Source: Blattamonas nauphoetae
Taxonomy: Eukaryota > Preaxostyla > Oxymonadida
DNA length: 64,000 nucleotides
Direction of reading: 5' to 3'
NCBI GenBank assembly: GCA_033064195.1
Contig: JARBJD010000169.1
Location: 62,001 to 126,000 of the forward strand
Below the pieces are notes generated by a model. That model made no database searches. It saw only the letters and a list, made by a program, of their open reading frames with translations, and was not told the origin of the DNA. The translations under genes and the position numbers were made by a program. Positions 20,472 to 32,900 of the stretch are shown in pieces (position 1 is the first letter of the stretch; every line of letters starts with the position of its first letter).

Positions 20472-23400
20472 ATGGATAAGCTAATTCTTCTAGTAGTGTG
20501 TGCGTTCGCGTGCACACTCCACAATTCTGAACAAATCTCGAATGTGAAGTCATTTGACGACATCATCAAGAAAGCCCAGTTTCAACAGAATTCTGCTCAT
20601 CCCTCCGAACATGGCATGTTCTCTGTCGCAGAAGGCAAATTTTCCACGGAAGGCATCCTATTAACATCAAATACTCTCGCGTTGCACTGCACCAACTCTC
20701 ATCTCTGCCACTCTCGCGCTGTCAAAACATCACGATCTCATCACACCGAAAATCACGAAACTGACGACGCCTTCCCATCCCAAAAGAACAACCCATGCCT
20801 GTTCCTGTTGCAAAACAGTTCATTGTCCCTCTTTGGATGGATTCTGGATGCGTCTGAAGAGGACTCGTCTGTCCAACATCTCGTCTCATCTTCATCCGAA
20901 ATTCACCGAAGTGTTATCTTATCGAACTGGAAATGTTCGCCGTTCATTGTTGTTGGAGACGACAACGGACTTGGATCATCTGTTGCGGTGATTTCGTCCA
21001 CGCATTCTTCGCCTCACAATCACCTCCTCCCACTTGTTGCGGTCAGTTGTGCTCGTCCTGAAGCTTCCAACATACCAAGTGTGTCTGTGATTGGAATCGA
21101 TCTGGCACTTTCGTCATCGAATCTGGTTCTGGGAACGGGTCCGCTTTTCTCGTTTGGATTGTCGGATGAACTGGAATGGGGAAACACCCGAGATGGATTT
21201 TTTGCATCAGAGACACTTCTGAGCTGGAGCAGGCTGGTGAACATGACGAGCCAACGAAAGGAAGCAAAAATGGGAAGAAATCACGAACGACTTTTTGGGA
21301 GTGGCGTGATGCAGCGAATGGTGGGATGTGATGTGGATGGATGCAGCAACCACAACACGGGAACAGGGCTGGCGGACGTGAACTTGGGAGGGAGTCTTCG
21401 ATGTCTGAATTCGTCGTTCAGTTGGTGTGTGCGAACTGGCAACTCTCCTCTCAGTTTCGAAAACAAGAACATCACTCAGACAGTCATCGGCCGACAAGTG
21501 ATTGGCTCGTCGTCATCTGTCACTTCAGTGACCTACTCTCTCTGCACGTTCAAGGACATGCTGTTCACTGAAGACGGCGACAGCGGAGTGGGTGGATCAG
21601 CTGTTTCCATGCTCGGCTCAAAATCATCACTCACCATCACACAGTGTTTCTTCCATCTCTGCAATTGCACTGGAAGTGGCAACGATGGAGGTGCTGTGCA
21701 CTTTTCATGTTATTCCTGCAAGAACGACCCAAAACGCCGAGATCTTTACTTTTATAGTGGGTCCACGTCGCTCGTCATTTCGGACACAATCCAGTTCTGC
21801 GACTCCACTTCTGGTGCTCCCAATGTTTTCGTGTCTTCTGTCGGAGATGCCAGCCATCTCGTCCCTCAGATCTCCTCCACACCAACAATTATGTCTGTAG
21901 ATGTTACTATTGAAGGAAACACTGCTAACGTGACAGTGACAACTGCTGAGTCAATTTCGGGGAGGATGGGATTGTTGCTGTCAGGATCGAATGTGCCTCG
22001 CTTGGTTCATGTTGTGTTCGGAAATGCTGAAGGAGTCACACGCACTGGAACAGCTGAAGTGTCGTCTGGTCCAAATGGTATCCTCCCAGCTGCACAATAC
22101 ACGAATCTCTCTTCTGCCATTCTTGGAAGTTCTGATGCCCATGTCTTTCAGGTTGAGTGCACCTCGATGGATCCAAACACAGCCAGCTTTCTTCTTCATG
22201 GGTTTTCTCTCCGAGCAGGCGATTACTTCATGGAAGTGGAGTCATCCGTCGTCAAATTGAACATCACACTCACTTTTGCAGATACTCTCTCGCTGATTGG
22301 GGAGGCGCCTCTGTACCCAACGACCGAAAGTGGAAGACTGGATTACGAGACGAACTATTCGATTGTGAGGATTGTGTGGAAACCAGAAGGACTCACAACG
22401 ACTGAAGAAATCAGTCACAATCTCTATCTCACGTTCGTCACACCCGACGAGCCAGCTCGAGTTGAAAGTGTGGATTGGAGTCTGAACGCGGACCAGACAA
22501 TAATCACTATCGTCATGAAAGGAAGACAGATGTCATCCAATGGGCAGAAAGTGATTATCTCGAATGGGGAAAGGACATCGAATCGAGTGACGTCATCTTC
22601 GAAGTGTCACCAACACAGTGCTCAGTGTTGTTCGGAATTGGACTCGAAGACGATCCCAACCAACTCCGATCTGGCGAACAATACGATCTCAAGTCAGTTG
22701 GGGAAGGGAACACAGCATTTATTGTAAATCCGTCTCTCTTCTTCACTCCTGTTCGTCCTCCAACTGTCACTCAAATCGAAGCCTCGTTCGCCAATGCAGC
22801 AGGATCGCTGTGTGTCGTGTCGTTGTCAGGTTACTCTCTGGTCGCTGGGACTGAATACAAGCTGACACTGAATGAGAATGTCGTCATGAATATCCGATTC
22901 ATCAGCGAGACGAAAGGACAAAGCGAGGAAATGTCGATCGGACAGGCAGGTCTCTTGAAATACGATACAATGTACACAGTCACCTCTCTCTCGCCAACAA
23001 AAGATGAGGATGGTCCAATTGTTGTGATGGGAACGCTCTCCTTCACGACTCCAACCAAGCCAAAACTGTTTGTGTCTGACGGAGGAAGAGACAGCACTGA
23101 GGATTGTGGAACATACACCAGTCCATGCATTTCACTCGTAGTTGGCTGGAAACGAAGCCAGAAGCCTGAATATGTCGATCCAGTGACGATCGCGATTTGG
23201 ATGGAAAGCCACTTCGGAGAGAGTTTCGAAATTGGAGATGGAGAGTTGGAGGTGGAAGGGATGGGACCAACTGAAGCGAGATTGGTTGTCGACGAATCTG
23301 TGGAGAGAGGAGAAGATAGTGGAGTGGTGGGGGTAAGAGGAGGAAGGGTGAGCATGAAAGAACTCACACTCGTGCTGCAGGCAGAAGAGACGTGGGGGAT

Positions 23401-24283
23401 GAAGACGAAACCGACGTGTGTTGTGAGTGGATTCGGAGAGTGTGAGATGTCTCGCATCACAATCAGAGGAGGAGGAGGAGAGCGAGTGGGGATGGGGTTG
23501 TTGTGGTGGAGTGGAGGTGATGCTGCTCTTCGCTGTGTGGATGTTCGAGAAGTGGAGATGGGAGATGGAGTGAGTCTTCTGAAATTGGACTCGGAACGAA
23601 AAGCAATCAAAGCCAGTATTTCTGAACTATCCATTTGGAACACGACGACGAGACAAGCCGGACTTGTTGTGTTCAGTTCAGATGATTCTGAATCGTGGAT
23701 TGAGATCTCGAAAAGTGTATTGATTGGAGTGAAGCGGATTGGAGGGGACGATGGAGTGCTCAACATTGAAACTGCTCAGAAAACTGTTCAATTCTCGTTG
23801 TGCACATTCTGTGATTGTGGGAGTGTGTCGTCAGGAAAGAGTGTGGATCGTTCGGGAGGCGTGTTGATGGTGGGAATGAAGAAGACGAAGAACGGAAGGG
23901 TGGGAGAACGGCACTCGTTCGTGCTTTCTGATTGTCTGATTGCCGACTGCGCGCCAACACAACCAAGGCAAGACTTGTCTGCAAGATCATGCAGTGGTGG
24001 GGGAGTGAGTGTGGATGTGATGGGTGAAGGCCAAGTTTTGATCTCGTTGGAAGGGAGTTGGGTGGAGGAGACAGAAGTGTCTGGGCGAGTGTTCAGGGTG
24101 GACAAGCGAGGTGTGCCTTTTGTGGAAGCTGCGAGGAAGGTGGGTGTTGTGGGGATGGACTTTCGGTGTGGACTTGTTGTATGGCGAGGACGAGTCCTGC
24201 CTGTTGTTCGCCGCTCTGGATCGTCGTTCTCTGGATGCATTCTTCAGATGCGAGAGGAGCTATTCGACGAGACCGAACTCTGA
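20472..24283 (+). pseudogene. Gene E: damaged beta-helix surface protein of the E/F/G array
   Basis: The start MDKLILLVVCAFACTLHNSE is a signal-peptide-like sequence shared with F and G. The order of parts follows gene F: an N-terminal domain with WILDAS and LSNWKCSPF, a beta-helix region, spacer domains, the VSDGGRDSTEDCG motif and a second beta-helix ending DETEL. Two defects are visible. About 95 residues of beta-helix coils found in F and G are missing in frame near 21725. A one-base loss near 22570-22580 (GGGGAAAGGAC where gene G has an extra A) shifts the frame, and the downstream frame is then open to 24283. The frameshift makes a full-length product unlikely. Confidence 0.85.
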
Positions 24284-25091
24284 TCCTCTACTTCATCTCC
24301 TTCCATCAATCTCTCCCTCTCTGACCACTCAGACTCTCCCCTCCTCCTTCGTTCATTGTTCGTTGTACCATCACGTCCACCATCTTCTTCAGCATCTCGC
24401 ACCACGTTCTGTCATCACATCCACCGACTCTCGACATGTCATCTCACTCCCATCTCCCCTTGCCAATCTCCAGAACAGCGTCAAGTCAGAATCGTCCACA
24501 ATATTCGCTTTTTCTGTTAATCATCCAAAACCAAGGATCTCTTCATTCAGTTTCTTCGCTGAAACACACTTCTGTTGTCGTTTTCACTTCTCTTTCTTTC
24601 TTTTTCGAGAGATCACTGCATCGTCAACAATCCGCGTTTGTTGAGCCATCTTCGGCTTCAGCCATTCCTCCATCTTTTCTTTTCTTTCTTCCATCTGACA
24701 ATTTTCCCAATTTCTTTCCCATTTTTCGTTTTCTTCAGCCAGTTCTATCAGTCTCCATCGTCCGTCTCGTCTTCATGAAAGACCATCTTCACTATCCACG
24801 AATCCGAAACAGGGACTTTGTTTTTGATTTTGCATGCTCTTCGGAATTACTCTGACCACTCAGAATCCATCTCGATTCGACTTTTTTCTTCTTTCATCCA
24901 CTTTTTTTCTGCATTCATCTCACACCTTTCGCTTCAAGGAACATTCTCATCAAACTCAATATTCATTGTGATTTTCATTCAGCACATCATTTCAATTTTC
25001 TGTGATTGTCATCTGTCTGAATGAGATCATCCACTCTGATAACGAACCAGACACGTTACGGGTCTGATCCTCGCAGAAACACTTCTTTTCA
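24284..25091. repeat. Spacer E-F, second copy of the repeated block
   Basis: An 808-bp copy of the repeated spacer, very similar to that before gene E and after genes F and G. No gene is supported in it. Confidence 0.75.
25044..25069 (+). promoter_or_regulatory. 26-bp conserved element upstream of gene F
   Basis: Same element as before genes E and G, again ending 22 bases before the ATG. The CGTTACGGGTC core is unchanged, while outer bases differ in a way that keeps CAGAC paired with GTCTG. In this copy a TGA follows the core in the gene F frame, which supports the downstream ATG as the true start. Confidence 0.45.
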
Positions 25092-28000
25092 ATGGATAAG
25101 CTAATCCTTCTGGTAGTATCTGTATTCGCGTCCACAGTCCACCATTCTGAACAAATATCGAATGTCAAGTCGTTTGACGACATCATCGAGAAAGCCCAGT
25201 TTCGACAGAATTCTGCTCACCACTCCGAACATGGCACGTTCTCTGTCGCAGAAGGCAAATTTTCCACGGGAGGCATCCTATTAACATCAAATAATCTCGT
25301 GTTGCACGGCTCAAACTCTCACCTATGCCACTCTCGCGCAGACAAAACAGCGCGATCTAAACCCACCGAAAATCACGAAACTGACGATGCCTTCCCATCC
25401 CAAAGGAACAACCCATGCCTGTTCCAGTTGCAAAACAGTTCAATGTCCCTCTTCGGATGGATTCTGGATGTGTCTGGGCATGGCTTGTCTGTCCAACATC
25501 TCGTCTCATCTTCAACCGAAATTCACCGAAGTGTCATCCTATCGAACTGGAAATGTTCGCCGTTCATAGTTGTTGGAGAAGACAACGGACTTGGATCATC
25601 TGTTGCGGTGATTTCGTCCACCCATTCTTCGCCCCAGAATCACATCCTCCCACTTGTTGCCGTCAGTTCTGCTCGTCCTGAAGCTTCCAGCATGACAAGT
25701 GTGTCCGTGATTGGAATCGATCTGGCACTTTCGTCATCGATTCTGGTTCTGGGAACTGGCCCGCTTTTCTCGTTTGGATTGTCGGAAGGACTGGAATGGG
25801 GGAACGCCCGAGATGGATTCTTTGCGGCAGAGACACTTCTGAGCTGGAGCAGGCTGGTGAACATAACGAGCCAAAGAAAGGAAGCAAAAATTGGAAGAAA
25901 TCGCGAACCACTTTTTGGGAGTGGGGTGATGCAGCGAATGGTGGGATGTGATGTGGATCGATGCAGCAACCACAATACGGGAACAGGGCTGGCGGACGTG
26001 AACTTGGGAGGGAGTCTTCGATGTCTGAATTCGTCGTTCAGTTCGTGTGTGCGAACCAGCAACTCTCCTCTCAGCTTCGAAAAACAGAACATCACTCAGG
26101 ATGTCATCGGCCGACAAGTGATTGACTCGTCGTCGTCTGTCACTTCAGTTACGTACACACTCTGCACATTCAAGGACATGGTCCTTACTGAAGAGGGTGA
26201 CACCGGAGTGGGTGGAGCATCTGTTTTCATGCTCAACTCAAGTTCGTCACTCTCCATCACGCAGTGTTTCTTCCATCGATGCAAATGCAGTGGAGCTTAT
26301 CCTGACGGGGGCGCTGTGTACTTTGCATGTACTTCCTCAAACAAACAGCCACTCATCATCTCCAAGTCCTCATTCTCGGAGTGTACAACGAATGATTGTG
26401 GAGGCACATTTCTCTGCAAGCATTCATCAGCATTGATGATTAGTGATTCGTTCTTCTACAAAAGCGAAGCAGTAAGGGATGGTGTTGGATATCTACAAAA
26501 TATAACGCAAGTCGTACTCTCCAATTGTGCCTTCGTCACATGTCAAGCACAAGCCAGAGCTGGAACGTTGTATTTCAACTACATCTCATCCGTCGACATC
26601 ACCTTCATCCTCTATCGAAACAATTCCTGCACGTACGACACGAAGCATCGAGATCTTTACTTTTCGGGCATCTCCACGTCGCTCGTCAATTCTGACACGA
26701 TCCAGTTCTGCGACTCTACATCCGGTGCTCCCAATGTTTACATCAGAGATTTCGGAGATGTCAGCCATCTCGTCCCTCAGCTCTCTTCCACACCCGCAAT
26801 TCAGTCTGTGGATGTTTCTATTGAAGGATACACTGCTAAAGTGACAGTGACCACGAAAGAGTCAATTTCAGGGAAGATGGGAGTGTTGCTGTCAGGATCG
26901 AATGTACCTCGCTTGGTCCATGTTGTGTTCGGAAATGCGGAAGGGGTCACACGAACTGGAACAGCTGAAGTGTCATCAGGTCCAAATGGTGTCCTCCCAG
27001 CTGCACAATACACCAATCTCTCATCTGCCATTCTCGGAGGTGCCGCTGCACATGTCTATCAGGTTGAATGCCCACCTGTGGATCACAACACAGCCAGTTT
27101 TCTTCTGAAAGGATGCTCATTCCAGGCTGGCGATTACTTCATGGAAGTGAAGTTCTCAGACCACAAATTGAACGTCTCTCTCTCATTGTCGGATTCATTC
27201 TCGCTGATTGGGGAAGCCCCTCTGTACCCAGCGACCGCCAGTGGAAGACTGGATTACGAGACGAACTATTCGATTGTGAGGATTGTGTGGAAACCAGAAG
27301 GTCTCTCAACCACAAAAGACATCAGTCACAATCTCTATCTCACGTTCGTCACACCCGACGAGCCAGCTCGAGTTGAAAGTGTGGATTGGAGTCTGAACGC
27401 GGACCAGACAATAATCACTATCGTCATGAAAGGAAGACAGATGTCATCCAATGGGCAGAAAGTGATTATCTCGAATGGGGAAGAAGCTATCGAATCGAAT
27501 GGCGTCATCTTCGAAGTGTCGCCAACGCAGTGCTCAGTCGTGTTCGGAATTGGACTCGACGACAGACCCAACCAACTCAAGTTTGGTGAACAATACGAGC
27601 TGAAGTCGGTTGGGGAAGGGAACACAGCTTTCGTTGGGAATCCGTCTCTCTTCTTCGCTCCTGTTCGCCCTCCAACTGTCACTCAAGTCGAAGCCTCGTT
27701 CGCCAATGCAGCAGGATCGTTGTGTGTCGTGTCGTTGTCTGGTTACTTGCTGGTCGTTGGGACTGAATACAAGCTGACACTCAATGAGAATGTCGTCTTG
27801 AATGTCCGATTCATCAGCGAGACGAAGGGAGAAAGCGGAGAGGTGTCGATCGGACAGGCAGGTCTCTTGAAATACGATACGACGTACACAGTCACCTCTC
27901 TCTCGCCAACCAAAGATGAGGATGGTCCGATTGTTGTGATGGGGACGCTCTCCTTCACAACTCAAAGCAAACCGAAACTGTTTGTGTCGGACGGAGGAAG

Positions 28001-29189
28001 CGACAACACTGAGGATTGTGGAACCTTCGTCAATCCGTGCAATTCACTCGTGGTTGGCTGGAAAAGAATCAAGGAACTCAACTGTTTCGTTCATGTGCCG
28101 ATCATGATTTGGATGGAAAGTCATTTCGGAGAGAATTTTGAAGTTGGGGATGGGGAGTTGGAGGTGGAAGGGATGGGACCAACAGAAGCGATGTTGGTTG
28201 TGGACGAATGGATAGAGAGAGGGGAAGAGGCAGGAGTGGTGGGGGTGAGAGGAGGAAGGGTGAGCATTCGAGAACTCACAATCGTGCTTCAGGCAGAAGA
28301 GACGTGGGGGATGAAGAAGAAGCCGACGTGTGTTGTGAGTGGATTCGGAGAGTGCGAAATCTCTCACATAACAATCAGAGGAGAGGGAGAGCGAGTGGGG
28401 ATGGGGTTGTTGTGTTGGAGTGGAGGAGACGCTGTTCTTCGCTGTGTGCAAGTTCGAGAAGTGGAGATGGGAGATGGAGTGAGTCTTCTGAAATTCGATT
28501 CGGAACGAAAAACTATCAAAGCCAGTATTTCTGAACTGTCCATTTGGAACACAACAACGAGACAAGCCGGACTTGTTGTGTTCAGTTCAGATGATTCTGA
28601 ATCGGCGATTGAGTTCGAAAGAAGTGTATTGATTGGAGTGAAGCGGATTGGAGGAGACGATGGAGTGCTCAACATTGAGACTGCTCAGAAGACAGTTCAA
28701 TTCTCGCAGTGCACATTCTGTGATTGTGGGAGTGTGTCGTCAGAAGGGAGTGTGGATCGTTCGGGAGGCGTGTTGATGGTGGGAATGAAGAACACGAAGG
28801 GAAGGGTGGGAGAACGCCACTCGTTCGTGCTTTCTGATTGTCTGATTGCCGACTGTGCGCCAACACTGCCAACACAACCCTTGACGGAAAGATCGTGCAG
28901 TGGTGGGGGAGTGAGTGTGGATGTGATGGATGAAAGCCAAGTTTTGATCGCATTGGAGAGGAGTTGGGTGGAGGAGACAGAAGTGTCTGGGCGAGGGTTC
29001 AGCGTGGACAAGCGAGGTGTGCCGATTGTGGAAGCTGCGAGGAAGGTGAGAGTTGTGGGTCAGGACGCTCGATGTGGAGTTGTTGTGTGGCGAAGACGAG
29101 CACTGCCTGTTGTTCGCCGCTCTGGATCGTCGTTCTCTGGATGCATTCTTCAGATGCGAGAGAAGCGATTGGACGAGACTGAACTCTGA
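25092..29189 (+). CDS. Gene F: beta-helix surface protein
   Basis: 1365 residues, intact. The start MDKLILLVVSVFASTVHHSE looks like a signal peptide. Residues 30-330 form an N-terminal domain conserved in E-G. Residues 330-560 are beta-helix coils (SLSITQCFFHRC, SSFSECTTNDCGGTF, LSNCAFVTCQAQARAG). Residues 570-970 hold about four spacer domains of about 90 residues, with a recurrent LKYDTTYTVTSLSP-like closing motif. VSDGGSDNTEDCG then opens a second beta-helix block that ends VVRRSGSSFSGCIL. No membrane helix is seen, so it is probably secreted. It lies in tandem with E and G. Function unknown. Confidence 0.88.
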   Translation: MDKLILLVVSVFASTVHHSEQISNVKSFDDIIEKAQFRQNSAHHSEHGTFSVAEGKFSTGGILLTSNNLVLHGSNSHLCHSRADKTARSKPTENHETDDAFPSQRNNPCLFQLQNSSMSLFGWILDVSGHGLSVQHLVSSSTEIHRSVILSNWKCSPFIVVGEDNGLGSSVAVISSTHSSPQNHILPLVAVSSARPEASSMTSVSVIGIDLALSSSILVLGTGPLFSFGLSEGLEWGNARDGFFAAETLLSWSRLVNITSQRKEAKIGRNREPLFGSGVMQRMVGCDVDRCSNHNTGTGLADVNLGGSLRCLNSSFSSCVRTSNSPLSFEKQNITQDVIGRQVIDSSSSVTSVTYTLCTFKDMVLTEEGDTGVGGASVFMLNSSSSLSITQCFFHRCKCSGAYPDGGAVYFACTSSNKQPLIISKSSFSECTTNDCGGTFLCKHSSALMISDSFFYKSEAVRDGVGYLQNITQVVLSNCAFVTCQAQARAGTLYFNYISSVDITFILYRNNSCTYDTKHRDLYFSGISTSLVNSDTIQFCDSTSGAPNVYIRDFGDVSHLVPQLSSTPAIQSVDVSIEGYTAKVTVTTKESISGKMGVLLSGSNVPRLVHVVFGNAEGVTRTGTAEVSSGPNGVLPAAQYTNLSSAILGGAAAHVYQVECPPVDHNTASFLLKGCSFQAGDYFMEVKFSDHKLNVSLSLSDSFSLIGEAPLYPATASGRLDYETNYSIVRIVWKPEGLSTTKDISHNLYLTFVTPDEPARVESVDWSLNADQTIITIVMKGRQMSSNGQKVIISNGEEAIESNGVIFEVSPTQCSVVFGIGLDDRPNQLKFGEQYELKSVGEGNTAFVGNPSLFFAPVRPPTVTQVEASFANAAGSLCVVSLSGYLLVVGTEYKLTLNENVVLNVRFISETKGESGEVSIGQAGLLKYDTTYTVTSLSPTKDEDGPIVVMGTLSFTTQSKPKLFVSDGGSDNTEDCGTFVNPCNSLVVGWKRIKELNCFVHVPIMIWMESHFGENFEVGDGELEVEGMGPTEAMLVVDEWIERGEEAGVVGVRGGRVSIRELTIVLQAEETWGMKKKPTCVVSGFGECEISHITIRGEGERVGMGLLCWSGGDAVLRCVQVREVEMGDGVSLLKFDSERKTIKASISELSIWNTTTRQAGLVVFSSDDSESAIEFERSVLIGVKRIGGDDGVLNIETAQKTVQFSQCTFCDCGSVSSEGSVDRSGGVLMVGMKNTKGRVGERHSFVLSDCLIADCAPTLPTQPLTERSCSGGGVSVDVMDESQVLIALERSWVEETEVSGRGFSVDKRGVPIVEAARKVRVVGQDARCGVVVWRRRALPVVRRSGSSFSGCILQMREKRLDETEL

Positions 29190-29916
29190 TCCTCTCCTCC
29201 CTCACCTTCCATCTATGTCTCCCTCTCTGACCACTCACCGTCGACCCTCCTCCTTCATTCATTGTTCGTTGTCCCATCACTTCCACCATCTCTCTGTGTC
29301 AACGCGTCCAACTGAATCGATGACTCGCTCCAACTCATCTTCAGCATCTCGCAGGACGTTCTGCCATCACACTCCAATTTCCACCACCCACTCTCGACAT
29401 GTCATCACACTTCCGTCTCCCCTTGCCAATCTCCAGAACAGCGTCAAGTCAGAATCGTCCACAATATTCGCTATTTCTGTGAAACATTCCAAACCAAGGA
29501 TCTCTCTATTACGTTACTTCTCTGAAGCACACATCTGTTGTTTTGTTCACTCGTTTATCTTTCTTCTTTGAGAGATCACTCCATCGTTCATCTCGTCATC
29601 ATGAAAGACAGACTTCACTATCCACGAATCCGAAACAGGGGCTTTGTTCTTGATTTTGCATGCTCTTCGGAATTACTCTGACTACTCAGAATCCATCTAG
29701 ATTGAACTCTTTTCTTCTTTCTTCAACTTTTTTCTTCAAACATCTCGAACCTTTCGATGTAAGGAACATCCTCATCAAAATGAATATTGATATTGATTTT
29801 CTTTCAGTACATCATTTCATGATTATGTGATTGTCATCTGTCTGAATGAGATCATCCACTCTGATTCAGATCCGGACTCGTTACGGGTCGGATCCTCACT
29901 ATTTAGCGTCTCTTCG
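29190..29916. repeat. Spacer F-G, third copy of the repeated block
   Basis: A 727-bp copy, shorter than the others because it lacks about 100 bp around the cagcgtttgttgagac / cttcggcttcagcc part. No gene is supported in it. Confidence 0.72.
29869..29894 (+). promoter_or_regulatory. 26-bp conserved element upstream of gene G
   Basis: Third copy of the CGTTACGGGTC-centred element, ending 22 bases before the ATG. Here the outer half sites are GATCCG and CGGATC, the most symmetric of the three. Confidence 0.45.
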
Positions 29917-32900
29917 ATGGATAAGCTAATCCTTCTGGTAGTATCTGTATTAGCGTCCACAGTCCACAATTCTGAGCAAATATCGAATGTCAAGTCGTTT
30001 GACGACATCATCGAGAAAGCCCAGTTTCTCCAGAATTCTGCTCATCACTCCGAACATGGCACGTTCTCTGTCGCAGAAGGCAAATTTTCCACGGGAGGCA
30101 TCCTATTAACATCAAATAATCTCGCGTTGCATGGCACAAACTCTCACCTATGCCACTCTCGCGCAGACAAAACAGCGCGATCTGAACCCACCGAAAATCA
30201 CGAACCTTACGACGCCCTCCCATCCCAAAGGAACAACCCATGCCTGTTCCAGTTGCAAAACAGTTCATTGTCCCTCTTTGGATGGATTCTGGATGCGTCA
30301 GTGGATGGCTTGTCTGTCCAACATCTCGTCTCATCGTCAACCGAAATTCACCGAAGTGCCATCTTATCGAACTGGAAATGTTCGCCGTTCATTGTTGCTG
30401 GAGAAGACAACGGACATGGATCATCTGTTGCGGTGATTTCGTCCACCCATTCTTCGCCTCACAATCACCTCCTCCCACTTGTTGCGGTCAGTTGTGCTCG
30501 TCCTGAAGCTTCCAACATGCCGAGTGTCTCCGTGATTGGGATAGATGTGGCGCTTTCGTCATCGAATCTGGTTCTGGGAACTGGCCCACTTTTCTCGTTT
30601 GGATTGTCGGAAGGGCTGGAATGGGGGAACGCCCGAAATGGATTTTTCGCTGCAGAGACACTTCTGAGTTCGAGCAGCCTGGTTAACATGACGAGCGAAG
30701 GAAAAAAGGCAAGAGTGGGAAGAAACCGCGAACCACTTTTTGGGAGTGGCGTGATGCAGCGAATGGCGGGATGTGATGTGGATGGATGCAGCAACCACAA
30801 CACGGGAACAGGGCTGGCGGACGTGAACTTGGGAGGGAGTCTTCGATGTCTGAATTCGTCGTTCAGTTTGTGTGTACGAACAGGCAACTCTGATCTCAGC
30901 TTCGAACGCGTCACCATCAATCAGAATGTAATCGGCCGACAGGTGATTAACTCGGCGTCATCTGTCACTTCAGTGACGTACACCTCCTGCGCATTCGAAT
31001 CCTTGTTCTTCGCTGAAGATGGAGATGTCGGAGTAGGTGGATCAGCCGTTCAGATTACCACCTCCCGTTCGTCACTCACCATCACGCTGTGTTTCTTCAA
31101 TCGCTGTCGATGCGTTGGAAAAGGGAATGACGGGGGCGCTGTGTACATTGCCAGTTCTTCTAAATACAAAGAACCACCCACCATCTCCAAGTCCTCATTC
31201 TCGGAGTGTTCAGCGGATGGTTGTGGAGGCTCATTTCTCTGCAAGCATTCATCAGCATTGATGATTAGTGATTCGTTCTTCCACCAAAACACAGCATACA
31301 ACGATGGAGTTGGATTGGTTATGGATACATCACGAATCGTGTTCTCCAATTGTGCCTTCGTCACATGTCAAGCACAAACCAGAGCTGGAACGTTATGTTT
31401 CGCCACCATCTCATCCGTAGACCTCACCTTCCTCCTCTTTCGAAACAATTCCTGCACATACCATCAAGCTCGACGAGATCTTTATTTTGAAGAGATATCC
31501 GCTTCGATCCTCAATTCTGACACAATCCAGTTCTGCGACTCCACTTCTGGTGCTCCCAACGTTTACATCAATTCTAGCGGAGATGTCAGCCACCTCGTCC
31601 CTCAGATCTCATCCACACCAACAATTGTGTCTGTAGATGTTACTATTGAAGGAAAGACTGCTAAAGTGACAGTGACCACGAAAGAGTCAATTTCGGGGAA
31701 GATGGGAGTGTTGCTGTCAGGATCGAATGTTCCTCGCTTGGTTCATGTTGTGTTCGGAAATGCGGAAGGAGTCACACGAACTGGAACAGTTCAAGTGTCG
31801 ACCGGTGACTTTGGTATCTACCCATCTTGGCAATACACCCATCTCTCTTCTGCCATTCTCGGAGGTGCCGCTGCACATGTCTATCAGGTTGAATGCACAC
31901 CTGTTGATCACAACATCGTCAGGTTTCGTCTGAAGGGCTGTTCTCTCCAAGCTGGCAGTTACTTCATGGAAGTAAAGTCCTTAGATCATCAACTCAACCT
32001 TTCTCTCTCATTGTCGGATTCATTCTCGCTAATTGGACAAGCGCCTCTGTACCCAACGACCGAAAGTGGAAGACTGGATTTCGAGACGAACTATTCGATT
32101 GTGAGGATTGTGTGGAAACCAGAAGGACTCACAACGACTGAAGAAATCAGTCACAATCTCTATCTCACGTTCGTCACACCCGACGAGCCAGCTCGAGTTG
32201 AAAGTGTGGATTGGAATCTGAACGCGGACCAAACTGCAATCATTGTCGTCATGAAAGGCATAAAAATGTGGTCGAACGGGCAGAAAGTGATTGTGTCAAA
32301 AGAGGGAAAAGACATCGAATCGACTGATGTTATCTTCGATGTATCACCAACACAGTGCTCAGTCGTGTTCGGAATTGGACTGGAAGACATTCCCAGGCAG
32401 CTCAAGTTTGGTGAGCAATACGGGCTGAAGTCAGTTGGGGAAGGGAGCACCGCGTTCGTTGTGAATCCGTCTCTCTTCTTCACTCCTGTTCGCCCTCCAA
32501 CTGTCACTCGAATCGATGTATCGTTCGCCAACCCGACAGAATTGTTGTGTGTCGTGTCGTTGTCTGGTTACTTGCTGGTCGTTGGGACTGAATACAAGCT
32601 GACACTGAATGAGAATGTCGTCTTAACCGTTCGATTCGTCAGCGAGACTAAGGGAGAAAGCGCAGAGGTGTCGATTGGATGGACTGGTCTCTTGAAATAC
32701 GACACAATATACACAGTCACCTCTCTCTCGCCAACGAAAGATGAGGATGATCAAATTTGTGTGATGGGAACGCTCTCCTTCAAAACTCAAACCAAACCGA
32801 AACTGTTCGTGTCTGACGGGGGAAGTGACAACATCGAGAATTGTGGAACCTTCGCTAGTCCATGCATTTCACTCGTGGTTGGCTGGAATCGAAGCCAGGA

